A DNA stretch of 64,000 nt from the NCBI RefSeq assembly GCF_000390185.1, contig NZ_AQHR01000050.1:88482-152481 (forward strand), written 5' to 3'. This DNA is from Lunatimonas lonarensis (lineage in GTDB: Bacteria > Bacteroidota > Bacteroidia > Cytophagales > Cyclobacteriaceae). Below, one piece after another: positions 27,735 through 37,188 of the stretch. The translations under genes were made by a program, and so were the position numbers. Numbering within the stretch: position 1 is the first letter of the stretch; each line of letters opens with the position of its first letter. The notes under the pieces are model-generated. The model saw only the letters and a list, made by a program, of their open reading frames with translations, ran no database searches and was not told the origin of the DNA.

Positions 27735-28183
27735 AAGCTAAATTCTCACCGTTACAGTTATTGGATTTCAAGTTGTTGGAATCGCATGTAGAGTTTGTAA
27801 TTCCAAAAGAGTCAGAACTTGATGTCAAGGAATTGTTTCAATCCTATGTTGTGGATATAGATTTTAGACTCCGGGAGAATGATAAAACCAAAGAAATCCT
27901 ACTTTTTACCACTGTAGAGGTCAATGAAGATGGTGATAAGCCACTTCCTGGGTATAAAATTATGGTAGAAGGAGGCGGTACTTTCCGTATTCAAGATTCA
28001 GAAGCACTCGAAGAGAATCTTAAAAACAACCTGACCCAATTTTCCACCCTCAACATGATGATCAACAATCTCCGGAATATCATTTACCAAATCACCAATT
28101 TGGGCCCTATGGGTGGATATCTGTTACCCCCGATTGATATTACGCAGTTGTTGAGGGATAAGGCGGGGGAAGGAATTAAGTAG
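27731..28183 (+). CDS. SecB-like chaperone-family protein
   Basis: 150 residues with the SecB-fold pattern. Beta-strand blocks come first (VEFVIPKESELDVKELFQSY, DIDFRLRENDKTKEILLFTTVEVN), then a mid region (GTFRIQ). A C-terminal helix follows (LRNIIYQITNLGPMGGYLLPPIDITQLL), in which GPMGGYLLPPIDI corresponds to the FPPLLLPPVNF end of SecB. Solitary SecB-like proteins next to XRE antitoxins serve as dedicated chaperones in TAC modules such as mycobacterial Rv1957. Translationally coupled to the upstream XRE gene (4-bp overlap). Confidence 0.72.
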   Translation: MKAKFSPLQLLDFKLLESHVEFVIPKESELDVKELFQSYVVDIDFRLRENDKTKEILLFTTVEVNEDGDKPLPGYKIMVEGGGTFRIQDSEALEENLKNNLTQFSTLNMMINNLRNIIYQITNLGPMGGYLLPPIDITQLLRDKAGEGIK

Positions 28184-28411
28184 TACCAAACTTATAGAAG
28201 AGCAACAGTGGCTGCGGAGGGCATGGTATGGCTAAAGTCCCTCAACCCCCTCTTTGAGCCCTATGCGGTGGCTGCGGGCGAGGTGCTGGAGAAAGGAAAA
28301 TTCCACGCCTACACCAGTCGCCAAATCCCCAAGCCCGAAACCGACCTACAGAAGCTCGTACGGGCCGTAAGGGACATGCAGCAGGTGGTCAGTGGATGGA
28401 AGGAGGGGTGA
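28184..28411 (+). pseudogene. fragment of unrecognised gene, overlapping direct repeat copy 2
   Basis: An open stretch of 75 codons after a stop, with GTG at 28208 as the only plausible start (67 residues: VWLKSLNPLFEPYAVAAG ... KFHAYTSRQIPKPETDLQK ... VVSGWKEG). The same C-terminal sequence occurs degenerate in copy 1 at 26796. It probably is the C-terminal relic of a longer gene, although a short real protein cannot be excluded. No family recognised. Confidence 0.45.
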
Positions 28412-28456
28412 TATTTAAAATTCATCATTTGAAGGAAATTTGCATTATGAATCCTA
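28261..28456 (+). repeat. direct repeat copy 2
   Basis: Second copy of the about 190-bp repeat at 26796-26985, including the coding fragment and the tail ending TGCATTATGAATCCTAA. Together the copies bracket the hsdS relic and the XRE/SecB-like pair. From here to the hsdR stop (28548) I see nothing else. Confidence 0.75.
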
Positions 28457-28547
28457 ACTGAAAAACTACCTCCAATTATTCTAGAAAAGATGTAATGGTG
28501 TCAATTTAAATCTTATTATTGAAGAATAATCGTATACTTTTTTAATG

Positions 28548-31532
28548 CTAAATCCCCCTTACCCTCTTATCATAGATGTCATCAAACCACATTTTTTTGA
28601 ACATAGAATTGATCTTATTCTCTGTAAGCTTATTGTAAAAATCCAATTTGTCGTTGATGAAATTTAGGAGTTCATTATCGATCTCCTCATTGAATTTATC
28701 CTTGATATTTTCCTTACTGTTTTTATCGTTGAAAAAGCTCATTAATTCCTCATTGGCGTAGATGTTCTTTTTCATTTTTTCAAATTCAACCTGATCTTCT
28801 TCTTTTAGGTCTATTCCGAAGGTTTCATTCAAGGTCTTGATGATGTTACTCAGGAAATCCTTGTCCTCGTCACTTGGTCCAACCGGGCCCATCGGCTTCA
28901 TTCCGGTCATTCCTTTATCAGCACTCTCCAACTTCAAACTGGTGGTAAATTGATGTTGAAGTTTGAAACTACCTAAATCAATTTCTTCCAATACCTCCGT
29001 GGGCAATGAATTTTGACTAACCGGAAGCTTTTTATACAAATCAGTTAAGAACACATAGTTCTTTTCCAAATTGACATCCGTGAAAGAAATGATCTGGGAG
29101 AGAAACCGGTATAATCGAATGAAGTCTTTAATATAGGATTTAATTTCAGCAATCTCTTCTTCCGGTTTATGCTTTACCATCAGGTTAGCTACTCGTTCCA
29201 GAATGGGTTGGAGTTTTTCTTTATGATCTCCTTTTCTAAAAAACAGCTCTGCATAATCATCAAGCTCTTTCTGAGTAAAAATTGCCGCTGATTCGATTTT
29301 TCCGAGGACATCATACAATGAATTTGGATCTGTCTGATCTATCAATTCCATGTAGGTTCCTCCGTAGTAATCCTGAAAATCCTGCCGGATTTTTTCCGGG
29401 TCATTGACAAAATCCAAGACCATGGTGGAATCCTTTCCACTTGTCTTCCGATTGAGTCTGCTAATGGTTTGAACGGTACTGGTTCCACCCAATTTTTTGT
29501 CCACAAACATGGTATGCAGGAGAGGTTCGTCAAACCCGGTTTGATACATGTTTGCCACAATCAATATGCGGTATTGAGGGAGTTTTAAAGCATCTGGGAT
29601 TTGAACCTTTCCCCCAAGATTGTTCATGTTTTCCTTAGTGTAATCCATTCCTGTTTCGGCATCGGTAACAGTTCCACTGAACGCTACCAATGCTTCATAA
29701 GGAAGTTTCAATTCCCTCATGATCTCATCAAACTTCCGCTTATATCGAACTGCATGAAGGCGTGAACGAGTGACCAACATTGCACGTGCCTTTCCCTGAA
29801 TTTCATTTTGGGTTTTTGACACAAAATGCTCCAGCATGATCCGGGTTTTTCGCTCAATCGCATGATCCTGAAGATCGACATAACTGCTGAGGAGCCTAAC
29901 TGTCTTACGAGTTTCATACTCCTTATCGGGAATATGTTCCCTTCTAACCAACTTGTAATACCTCCTCCATGAGACATAATTTTTCAGGACATCAAGAATA
30001 AACCCTTCCTTGATCGCCTGCTCCATGGTATAGACATCAAAAGGAACCCGTTGGCCGTTCTTTTCTGTACCAAAAATCTCCAAGGTTTTTGGCTTGGGAG
30101 TGGCTGTGAATGCAAAAAAAGAAATATTGGACTGATCACCCTTTCGCTTGATTTCCTCCTCTATGATTTCATCAATATTCTTCTCCAACACATCTTTTTC
30201 TTCGGACTCTTCGAGAGAAAGTGCTTTTCGAAGGTGACGGGCGGATTCACCCGATTGAGAACTGTGGGCCTCATCGATGATCACAGCATAAGTTTTGGAC
30301 TTATTTTGGCTGATGAATTCCGAAATCACAGGGAATTTCTGGAGTGTGGTTACAATAACCCGCTTTCCATCCTCAATCGCTGCCTTTAAATCTTGGGATG
30401 TTTTGGAATCATCAATGTAGGCCACTGTTCCGGGTGTCTGCTCAAACTGTCTGATGTTATCCTGAATTTGTCGATCCAAAACCTTACGATCTGTCACCAC
30501 AATTACTCCGGAGAACAAGGCTTTGGCATCATCCGATCTTTGATAAAAATCGGATAACCTGTGGGCCAACCATGAAATGGTATTGGATTTCCCTGAACCG
30601 GCAGAATGCTGAATCAGGTATTTTTGGCCAACACCTTTTTCAGTCACATCCTTAAGAAGTTTCTGTACTGCCCTTCTCTGATGGAAACGGGGAAAGATAA
30701 GAATCTCCTTGGATTTTTCTCTAAGAGTCCTCGTTTTCGGGTCGTAGAATTTCTCCTTGTTGTCCTGGAGGTTAATGTAATTCTGAATCAAGTCCAACAA
30801 TGAATCCTTGGTCAGTACATCCTCCCATAAATACGAGGTAGGATACCCATCCGGGTTTTCATTGATCAGAGCTTTATTGAATGGCAAGAAAAAGGTGCTT
30901 TTACCAGCGAGTCTGGTGGTCATAAATACCTTTTCCGTACCTACAGCGAAGTGAACCAAGCATCGCTTGAACTCAAACAATTTCTCATTAGGATCTCTAT
31001 CTTCGATGTATTGCTTGATCGAATGCAGGTGATTTTGTCCCGTCAGGGCATTTTTCAGCTCCATCGTAATGACTGGAATCCCATTGACAAAAAATACCAA
31101 ATCAATTGAATTCTCATTGTTTTTAGAGTATTTCAACTGACGGATTATGGTCAACCGATTTTTATTATACCATTCCTGATGCTCGGGACTTTTGTCATGA
31201 TTAGGTTTGAAATAGACCAAATCGAGCGTTTGTCCCCGATCTTTTATCTTTTCCCGAAACACGGAAAGTGTCTTTCTTTTGGTGAGGGAGTCTGCCACTC
31301 GATAGATGATTTTTGCATCCACCAGATCTCCATATTGAACCTTTAGAGCCTCGTATTTTTTGGGTTGGGTATCTTGGATAAAACCAATCACGTCCTCCGG
31401 AATCAGGCAAAGTTCCTTGTCGTATACTGAGGTTGGCTTAAGTTCATATTCCTTGAAAAACGGGGTAATATCCCGAGTAAGATATCTAGCAATATGATCC
31501 TCAAAATGAAATTCTTTGGTTCCTTCTGCCAT
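28548..31532 (-). CDS. hsdR: type I restriction endonuclease, R subunit
   Basis: 994 residues. N-terminal HSDR_N nuclease domain with the PD-(D/E)xK pattern: Asp144 in NSIDLVFF and Glu158-x-Lys160 in ITMELKNAL. Then an SF2 translocase: Walker A SAGSGKS (310-316), DEAH (420-423), SFFAFTATPKP (motif III), and motif VI near TISRLNRKTSGKD. The C-terminal helical domain binds the methylase. It cuts DNA after ATP-driven translocation when sites are unmodified. It is last in the operon, overlapping rmuC by 1 bp (TAATG). Confidence 0.96.
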   Translation of the reverse strand: MAEGTKEFHFEDHIARYLTRDITPFFKEYELKPTSVYDKELCLIPEDVIGFIQDTQPKKYEALKVQYGDLVDAKIIYRVADSLTKRKTLSVFREKIKDRGQTLDLVYFKPNHDKSPEHQEWYNKNRLTIIRQLKYSKNNENSIDLVFFVNGIPVITMELKNALTGQNHLHSIKQYIEDRDPNEKLFEFKRCLVHFAVGTEKVFMTTRLAGKSTFFLPFNKALINENPDGYPTSYLWEDVLTKDSLLDLIQNYINLQDNKEKFYDPKTRTLREKSKEILIFPRFHQRRAVQKLLKDVTEKGVGQKYLIQHSAGSGKSNTISWLAHRLSDFYQRSDDAKALFSGVIVVTDRKVLDRQIQDNIRQFEQTPGTVAYIDDSKTSQDLKAAIEDGKRVIVTTLQKFPVISEFISQNKSKTYAVIIDEAHSSQSGESARHLRKALSLEESEEKDVLEKNIDEIIEEEIKRKGDQSNISFFAFTATPKPKTLEIFGTEKNGQRVPFDVYTMEQAIKEGFILDVLKNYVSWRRYYKLVRREHIPDKEYETRKTVRLLSSYVDLQDHAIERKTRIMLEHFVSKTQNEIQGKARAMLVTRSRLHAVRYKRKFDEIMRELKLPYEALVAFSGTVTDAETGMDYTKENMNNLGGKVQIPDALKLPQYRILIVANMYQTGFDEPLLHTMFVDKKLGGTSTVQTISRLNRKTSGKDSTMVLDFVNDPEKIRQDFQDYYGGTYMELIDQTDPNSLYDVLGKIESAAIFTQKELDDYAELFFRKGDHKEKLQPILERVANLMVKHKPEEEIAEIKSYIKDFIRLYRFLSQIISFTDVNLEKNYVFLTDLYKKLPVSQNSLPTEVLEEIDLGSFKLQHQFTTSLKLESADKGMTGMKPMGPVGPSDEDKDFLSNIIKTLNETFGIDLKEEDQVEFEKMKKNIYANEELMSFFNDKNSKENIKDKFNEEIDNELLNFINDKLDFYNKLTENKINSMFKKMWFDDIYDKRVRGI

Positions 31533-33067
31533 TAGATTAAATCGTTTAAATCAAAACTATCCGTTTTTTCTTCCAATCCTGCAGGAAGTTCTTTCTTATT
31601 CTTGATGCCTAGTTTTTTTAACGTGTTGGCACGATTGATCAAATTACCACTTCCTTCGGAAAGTTGGGTCATGGCTGTGTTATAATGACTCTGTGCACCT
31701 TCTATTGACTTCCCTACCTTTTGCAGGGTTTCTACAAATCCCACAAACTTATCGTATAATTTCGCACCTGCGTCTGCAATGGCTACAGCATTCTGATTTT
31801 GATATTCCCGCTTCCACAGGTCTACAATCAGCTTAAGTGATGTAATCAAATTGGTAGGATTGAGCAATAAGATACGTCTTTCATAGGCGAAATTCCACAA
31901 ATCCGGATCTCCCTTGATCGCTGCTATGTAGGCAGCTTCATTTGGAATAAACATCATGACAAAATCCAAAGCCTTGTCATAATCATCATAACCCTTAGTG
32001 GAGAGTTGGACAATATGAGATTTGATGGCAACAATATGCTCTTTGAGATGCTTCTCCTGATGATGGGGTTCGGTTGCTTCTACAAAGCGGGTGTAGGCAT
32101 TTAAAGAAACTTTGGAATCAATGATCACACTTCGGTTATCCGGATATTTGATTACCGCATCTGGACGCATCCTCTTATTTTCTGAATCAGATTTTAGAGG
32201 ATTTCCGAACTCATCTTTAAGAGTTTCTTCCATGAAATATTCCTCTCCTTTTCGGAGACCGGACTTTTCTAGGATACTTTCAAGAATCATCTCTCCCCAA
32301 TTCCCTTGGGTTTTAGACTCCCCTTTTAAGGCCTTTGTCAGATTTTTAGCCTCCTCACTGATAACTTTATTTAGATCGGCAAGCTCCTTTACTTTTTCGG
32401 CCAAAGAAAATCTCTCCTTGGATTCGGTATCGTAAACCTCCTCTACTTTTTTCTTAAAGTCTCCAATATTCTCACCAAGAGGCTTAAGGATTGCATTGAG
32501 TTTTTCTTCATTTAGAGAAGTAAACTTGGCAGTCTTAGCCTCCAGAATTTCATTGGCAATCAGTTCAAAGTCTTTCTTAGCTTTTTCACTCAGGTCCTGA
32601 ATTTCCTGCTTTTGGGTATCCAATTTTTCTTTCAGGGAATTATTGATTGCAGTTTGACTGGACAGATCTTTTTGAGCCTCATTCAACTTTTCTTGGGTTG
32701 CATCCAGCTTCAATTGGAGCTTACCTAAGAGATCGGTTTTCTCTTTAACTTTTTCTTTTTCCGCTTCTAACTGACCAATGGATAATTCCAGTTTTACCCG
32801 GAATTCATCCGACTGATTTTTCCAAGAATCACGTTCAGATTCAAGGGTTTCTTTTTCTTTAGTTAATTCTGAATGATCCTTTTCCAAATGAGAGAATTCC
32901 GACTTGGACGTGGCTTGGTATTCTGCAAATTGCCGGTCTAAGGTGGTAAACTTCTGTTGGGCCTCCTCAAGCGTTTTTATATGAGATTGATTACTTGAGG
33001 CTTTGCCTAAAAGCCAACCGATTGCCAAAGCGGCAGCCCCAATAAAAATGTAGATTAAAAATTCCAT
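31532..33067 (-). CDS. rmuC: RmuC-domain DNA recombination protein
   Basis: 511 residues. An N-terminal membrane helix (FLIYIFIGAAALAIGWLLG), a long coiled coil (about 25-190, repeated Glu/Lys/Leu heptads) and the RmuC nuclease-like domain (about 200-470: MRPDAVIKYPDNRSVIIDSKVSLNAYTRF, DFVMMFIPNEAAYIAA, ILLLNPTNLITSLKLIVDLWKREYQNQNA) are visible. RmuC limits inversion recombination in E. coli and resembles PD-(D/E)xK nucleases. Here it sits inside a type I RM operon between hsdS and hsdR, an arrangement seen in several Bacteroidota RM loci. It is joined to hsdR by a 1-bp overlap. Confidence 0.93.
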   Translation of the reverse strand: MEFLIYIFIGAAALAIGWLLGKASSNQSHIKTLEEAQQKFTTLDRQFAEYQATSKSEFSHLEKDHSELTKEKETLESERDSWKNQSDEFRVKLELSIGQLEAEKEKVKEKTDLLGKLQLKLDATQEKLNEAQKDLSSQTAINNSLKEKLDTQKQEIQDLSEKAKKDFELIANEILEAKTAKFTSLNEEKLNAILKPLGENIGDFKKKVEEVYDTESKERFSLAEKVKELADLNKVISEEAKNLTKALKGESKTQGNWGEMILESILEKSGLRKGEEYFMEETLKDEFGNPLKSDSENKRMRPDAVIKYPDNRSVIIDSKVSLNAYTRFVEATEPHHQEKHLKEHIVAIKSHIVQLSTKGYDDYDKALDFVMMFIPNEAAYIAAIKGDPDLWNFAYERRILLLNPTNLITSLKLIVDLWKREYQNQNAVAIADAGAKLYDKFVGFVETLQKVGKSIEGAQSHYNTAMTQLSEGSGNLINRANTLKKLGIKNKKELPAGLEEKTDSFDLNDLI

Positions 33068-33073
33068 GTTAAA

Positions 33074-34339
33074 TCAAATTGATGGTTCCCAATTCCGGAC
33101 GTCTATTTTTCCGGTGACTGCTTCTGATATAATTGATTGACGGTATTTTAAAATTCTATCAAGTTGAATCTTGAGTTTATCTTTTAGTATTTCGATTCTA
33201 GATAGCTTGTCTTTGAGATATAGTGAGATTTCTACTTGTTCCGAAAATGAAATCTTTGGAACAGATAGATTAAGGATCTTTCCTACAGAAATTCCTGGTT
33301 GGGCAGCTGATTCACTATACTGATTCAAATCCATTAATCTGAGTAATTCACCTAAATAAAACGTATCCATCTCGCTATTTGGGTAAACTACAACCGCATG
33401 TTCAGAAGCCCAAAATTTTCCAGAAGCATAATTAATATTTCCACAAAGAGCTCCTTGCCTTCCGATCAAAACATATTCTCCTTCATTGGTGAAACTCTCG
33501 GTATATCCTCTAAGTCCGTTCCCTCCATACACGGGATAAGTTCCGGCATCTTCAATACTTTCAGAAGTAATTGAACTTCCACTCTTCATGGAAACCAAAT
33601 ATTTCAATTTTGCAAGACTCCAATGCTCCGGAATCTCTCCAATCCAATCTATCCCACTATCCTTCATCTGAACAGAGGGATTTAGACCTTTGGTCACAGC
33701 TTCGTTGATGACTGATTTCCGCTTTTCTTCCAATTTCTGAATCAAGCGTTGCTTTTTATCGATCAATTCGTCGATCAAACTGGTATGATGATCTAGGAAA
33801 CGGGAGATTTCCAATGCATCAAAGTTGGGAGGGATTGGTACCAAAAAATTTCTGAGATTGGTAATACTAACACCACCAATCAACCCTGCCAGTGATTCCG
33901 TGAATTGTTTTTGAAATGTTTCGGATTTTAGAAAGTAAAAAACAAACTTGGATAACCATTTATTTTCTAAGTCGATGCAAGCCAATTTATTTACAAAGCA
34001 AACATCTTGATTAAGAAAAGTCATCTTCTTTCCTGCACTGCCACCCTCAATACATAAGAGAGATGAATTTGCTGGAGCAATTTTGAAATTTGGATTTTCT
34101 CTTGGTATTCTTGTCCCGTTATTATAGTTTACTTTTGTGGTATTTACATCGACATCTTTGGACGCAACATAAGATAAGGATTCAAAATCCTCTGATTCGA
34201 ACTCTATTTTTTGGCTATCATTTAAGCTATTTCCTGTGTAAATATTAGCATAGAATTTCAGCTTACTGATTATCCATCCACTTGGAATCTCTCCAATCCA
34301 ATCTAAACCGGAATCTTTATAGGATTCGTATTTTTTCAT
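33074..34339 (-). CDS. hsdS: type I restriction-modification specificity subunit
   Basis: 421 residues with two target-recognition domains. Each half starts with a near-identical block: KDSGLDWIGEIPSGW (8-22) and KDSGIDWIGEIPEHW (226-240). Each half ends in a coiled coil (about 175-215 and about 380-410). The two variable parts (about 30-170 and 245-375) set the two halves of a bipartite DNA target, which cannot be read from sequence. Its start overlaps the hsdM stop by 4 bp (ATGA). Confidence 0.95.
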   Translation of the reverse strand: MKKYESYKDSGLDWIGEIPSGWIISKLKFYANIYTGNSLNDSQKIEFESEDFESLSYVASKDVDVNTTKVNYNNGTRIPRENPNFKIAPANSSLLCIEGGSAGKKMTFLNQDVCFVNKLACIDLENKWLSKFVFYFLKSETFQKQFTESLAGLIGGVSITNLRNFLVPIPPNFDALEISRFLDHHTSLIDELIDKKQRLIQKLEEKRKSVINEAVTKGLNPSVQMKDSGIDWIGEIPEHWSLAKLKYLVSMKSGSSITSESIEDAGTYPVYGGNGLRGYTESFTNEGEYVLIGRQGALCGNINYASGKFWASEHAVVVYPNSEMDTFYLGELLRLMDLNQYSESAAQPGISVGKILNLSVPKISFSEQVEISLYLKDKLSRIEILKDKLKIQLDRILKYRQSIISEAVTGKIDVRNWEPSI

Positions 34340-36114
34340 CCCAATAGTTCCTTTAATAATTCCATGATTCCCTTATCATTTTTATTCCCAAACTCCAATT
34401 CTTGGATTTCAGCCTTGATCTCCTGAGTTGGTCTAAGAGGTTTGAATTCTGCAAAGTATTTGGAGAAATTGATTTCATACCCAATTCGGGTCTTATCATA
34501 GTCAATCCAGCCTTTACCGATATGCGGTAAAACTTCCTTTTCAAAATAGATTTCTATGTCCTCGCTCAGCGGAATATTTTCTTTGTCTCGCTTTTTGGAA
34601 TCGGCTTTCCACTCTCCATTCCTACCTTCCTTGGGCTTACCATTTTCATCCAATTCCGGTTGCTCGATGGTAACTTGGTAATAACCAAAATACTCGTTGT
34701 CGAATATCTTGGAATAACGACCTTCTTCGAATCGGGTATAGAGATCTACAATTCTTTGGATATGATAATCCTCGATCTTGTTTCGCTTATTGCCCAAGCT
34801 TCGTTTCTCAGGGCGACAGAATCCTGTCTTTTCGTTGATTTTATCTTCCGCTTCCACTGCATTGATCAACTGAACCTTCCCTCTACGATGGGAGGGCTTA
34901 TTGTTAGTCAAAAACCAGATAAAGGTATTGATTCCGGTATTGTAGAATAAATCCTTGGGAAGGGCCACAATGCACTCGAGCCAGTCACTGGAAATAATCC
35001 ACTTTCGAATATCGCTTTCACCACTTCCAGCCCCGCCGGAAAACAGGGGAGAACCATTGGTCACCACGGCAATTTTGCTTCCTTCGTATTCCATCTTGCT
35101 GATCATGTGCTGAAGGAAAAGGAGCTGACCATCACTTTTGGCAGGGAGTCCCGCATAGAATCGGCCAGCCGGATTTGCACTCTCATTAATAATGTAGTCC
35201 GCATCCTTACTCCAAGTCACTCCATAAGGAGGATTTGCCAGCATATAGTGGAATTTTTTATCCGTAAATCGATCTTTAGTAAAGGTATTTCCGTGCCGGA
35301 TATTGTCGATATTCTCTCCGGTAATCAGAGCTTCAGACTTAGCGATAGCATAGGATTGTTCATTGATCTCCTGACCATAAGTTCGGATGGTTGGCTTATT
35401 CGTCTGGTTAGCACTTAGGACATCCACCACATAATTCTTGGCAATATTGATCATCCCACCTGTTCCCATAGCCGGGTCATAGATCGTTCGGATGATCCCC
35501 GGTTGAGAAAACACCTCCTTTTCGGTACTGAACATCACCTCGATCATCAATTGAATCACATCCCGTGGGGTAAAATGCTCCCCGGCGGTTTCATTACTTT
35601 GTTCATTGGAAATCCGGATAAGTTCCTCGAAAACGTACCCCATGTCATGATTATCCACCTTATCGGTATGCAGATCCACCTTGCAGATGGCATCGATCAT
35701 TTGGTACAGAATTCGATTCTTGAGTAATCGACCAAGAACCTTGTCAAACTGAAAGCATTCGATGATTTCACGAACTTCCTTATTGAATCCATAGAGGTAA
35801 TTATTGAAATCGATCTCAATGGTTTTGGGGTTTTCCCGGAGGGATTCCAGGGTATGACGGGAGATATTGTAGAACTGAAGTCCGCCAGCCGCTTTCCTCA
35901 GGATCGGGTCCAATTTATCCTCGGTGACCTTGTCCTTGAAGTTGTTATAGGCGTCTCTCACCTTTTGATTGACTGGGTCCAAAATGCAGTCCAAGCGTCT
36001 TAGGACGACAAAGGGTAGGAGGACATCACCTATCTCGTTCTTCTTGAACACATTCCACAGCACCTTATCAGTGATCTGGAAAATAAAACCTACATCTACT
36101 TTTCTATTGGACAT
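34336..36114 (-). CDS. hsdM: type I restriction-modification methyltransferase subunit
   Basis: 592 residues. It has an N-terminal helical domain (about 1-150), then the N6-adenine methyltransferase core: SAM-binding motif I DPAMGTGG (213-220) and catalytic motif IV NPPY (294-297). The C-terminal region contains a long helix (KAEIQELEFGNKNDKG). It methylates adenine in the site chosen by HsdS. It is preceded on the same strand by the helicase/ATPase/36175 genes with 60 bp between, so it may be transcribed with them. Confidence 0.96.
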   Translation of the reverse strand: MSNRKVDVGFIFQITDKVLWNVFKKNEIGDVLLPFVVLRRLDCILDPVNQKVRDAYNNFKDKVTEDKLDPILRKAAGGLQFYNISRHTLESLRENPKTIEIDFNNYLYGFNKEVREIIECFQFDKVLGRLLKNRILYQMIDAICKVDLHTDKVDNHDMGYVFEELIRISNEQSNETAGEHFTPRDVIQLMIEVMFSTEKEVFSQPGIIRTIYDPAMGTGGMINIAKNYVVDVLSANQTNKPTIRTYGQEINEQSYAIAKSEALITGENIDNIRHGNTFTKDRFTDKKFHYMLANPPYGVTWSKDADYIINESANPAGRFYAGLPAKSDGQLLFLQHMISKMEYEGSKIAVVTNGSPLFSGGAGSGESDIRKWIISSDWLECIVALPKDLFYNTGINTFIWFLTNNKPSHRRGKVQLINAVEAEDKINEKTGFCRPEKRSLGNKRNKIEDYHIQRIVDLYTRFEEGRYSKIFDNEYFGYYQVTIEQPELDENGKPKEGRNGEWKADSKKRDKENIPLSEDIEIYFEKEVLPHIGKGWIDYDKTRIGYEINFSKYFAEFKPLRPTQEIKAEIQELEFGNKNDKGIMELLKELLG

Positions 36115-36174
36115 TTCAGTAATTCAAATTGATGGAACAAATATGAGGAGAATCTGTGCAGTGGAAGTGCATCG

Positions 36175-37188
36175 TTAGATTTCTAAGGCATCATCAACAG
36201 ATTTACCAGGTTCTAAAAGACAGAATCTTGGGAATCTTTCAAAACTCTCTTTTACAAAAGACCTCATTTTTTCCACTATGAAGTGGCTTTTTTCTCTGTA
36301 TACCTTCTTTCCTAATGAAAACACATCAACTTCACTGCTAGCTGACACAATATTCCCTAGAGAATCAAAATAGGTGAAGCTATCTCCAGGTCGGATCCTA
36401 ACATAATTTGTAATTAAATGACGGTCATGTTCGTCTTTAATTTCTTTGTGTGGGATCCCAAAAAAATACAAATCTGGCGATTTACAATTCCTATTTATTG
36501 CCTTAATTGTTTTCCTTATCATGGTTCTTAAATTTTCCAAATCTGGTCCAAGATCAAACTTTGGATCTTCTCTCCTTACAAAGGGGTTAACTTGATAAAT
36601 AAAAACCAACTTTGAAGGTCCCTCTTTATCCAAATAAAATTCATTAAGAATTACCTTAAGGTTAAAATTAAATAGCACCAAATTATTAGACTTAAAAATA
36701 TATCTATCAATGATGAACATATAAGAAAATGGAAAAGCAAAATCTCTTACTTCACTCCACGACTTAAAAAGATAATCGCCAACTCCAAAAGGAACATGAA
36801 AACCATACTCATCCGGATCGATCAAAATTTTACCTAAACAATCCAATTCTTCCCCCAAACCCCCGATAAGAAATAATTTCTTTCTTTTAATCTTAGGAAG
36901 ATTATCACATGAAATTAAATAAACACCAGATTTCTCTGGGAATGAATCAACCTCTACGGGTCTGGGAGAAACTTTATCAACTTTATGGGTATAGACCCAA
37001 TCTTCTGACACACCTTCCCAAAATTCTTCAACTAGAATAAACTCATCATCATCAAGAGAATCTAAATCAAAATTAAAATGAATAGGAAGATTTTTCTTTA
37101 GCATATCTAGAATGTTGGTCTTCCTAGCATCAAATTCAATTAGTTTAGAAAATGAAATGAAATTTTCTTTATCAAAAAATACTCGCAT
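36175..37188 (-). CDS. unrecognised protein, possible PLD/MIT_C-like effector
   Basis: 337 residues, soluble, no signal. I recognise no defence family. The C-terminal half has two motif-like blocks: YMFIIDRYIFKSNNL (about 157-170) and, later, DEHDRHLITNYVRIRPGDSFTYFDSLG (about 252-278). The H-D-R-x-I/L-x-T-N-Y then I-x-P/G-G-x-x-x-x-Y-F pattern resembles the PLD-like fold of the MIT_C (MITD1 C-terminal) domain, in which a classical HKD motif is absent. The N-terminal half (1-140) is unplaced. It overlaps the ATPase stop by 1 bp (TAATG), so the two are coupled and this is the obvious candidate effector of that ATPase. The fold call is weak. Confidence 0.5.
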   Translation of the reverse strand: MRVFFDKENFISFSKLIEFDARKTNILDMLKKNLPIHFNFDLDSLDDDEFILVEEFWEGVSEDWVYTHKVDKVSPRPVEVDSFPEKSGVYLISCDNLPKIKRKKLFLIGGLGEELDCLGKILIDPDEYGFHVPFGVGDYLFKSWSEVRDFAFPFSYMFIIDRYIFKSNNLVLFNFNLKVILNEFYLDKEGPSKLVFIYQVNPFVRREDPKFDLGPDLENLRTMIRKTIKAINRNCKSPDLYFFGIPHKEIKDEHDRHLITNYVRIRPGDSFTYFDSLGNIVSASSEVDVFSLGKKVYREKSHFIVEKMRSFVKESFERFPRFCLLEPGKSVDDALEI

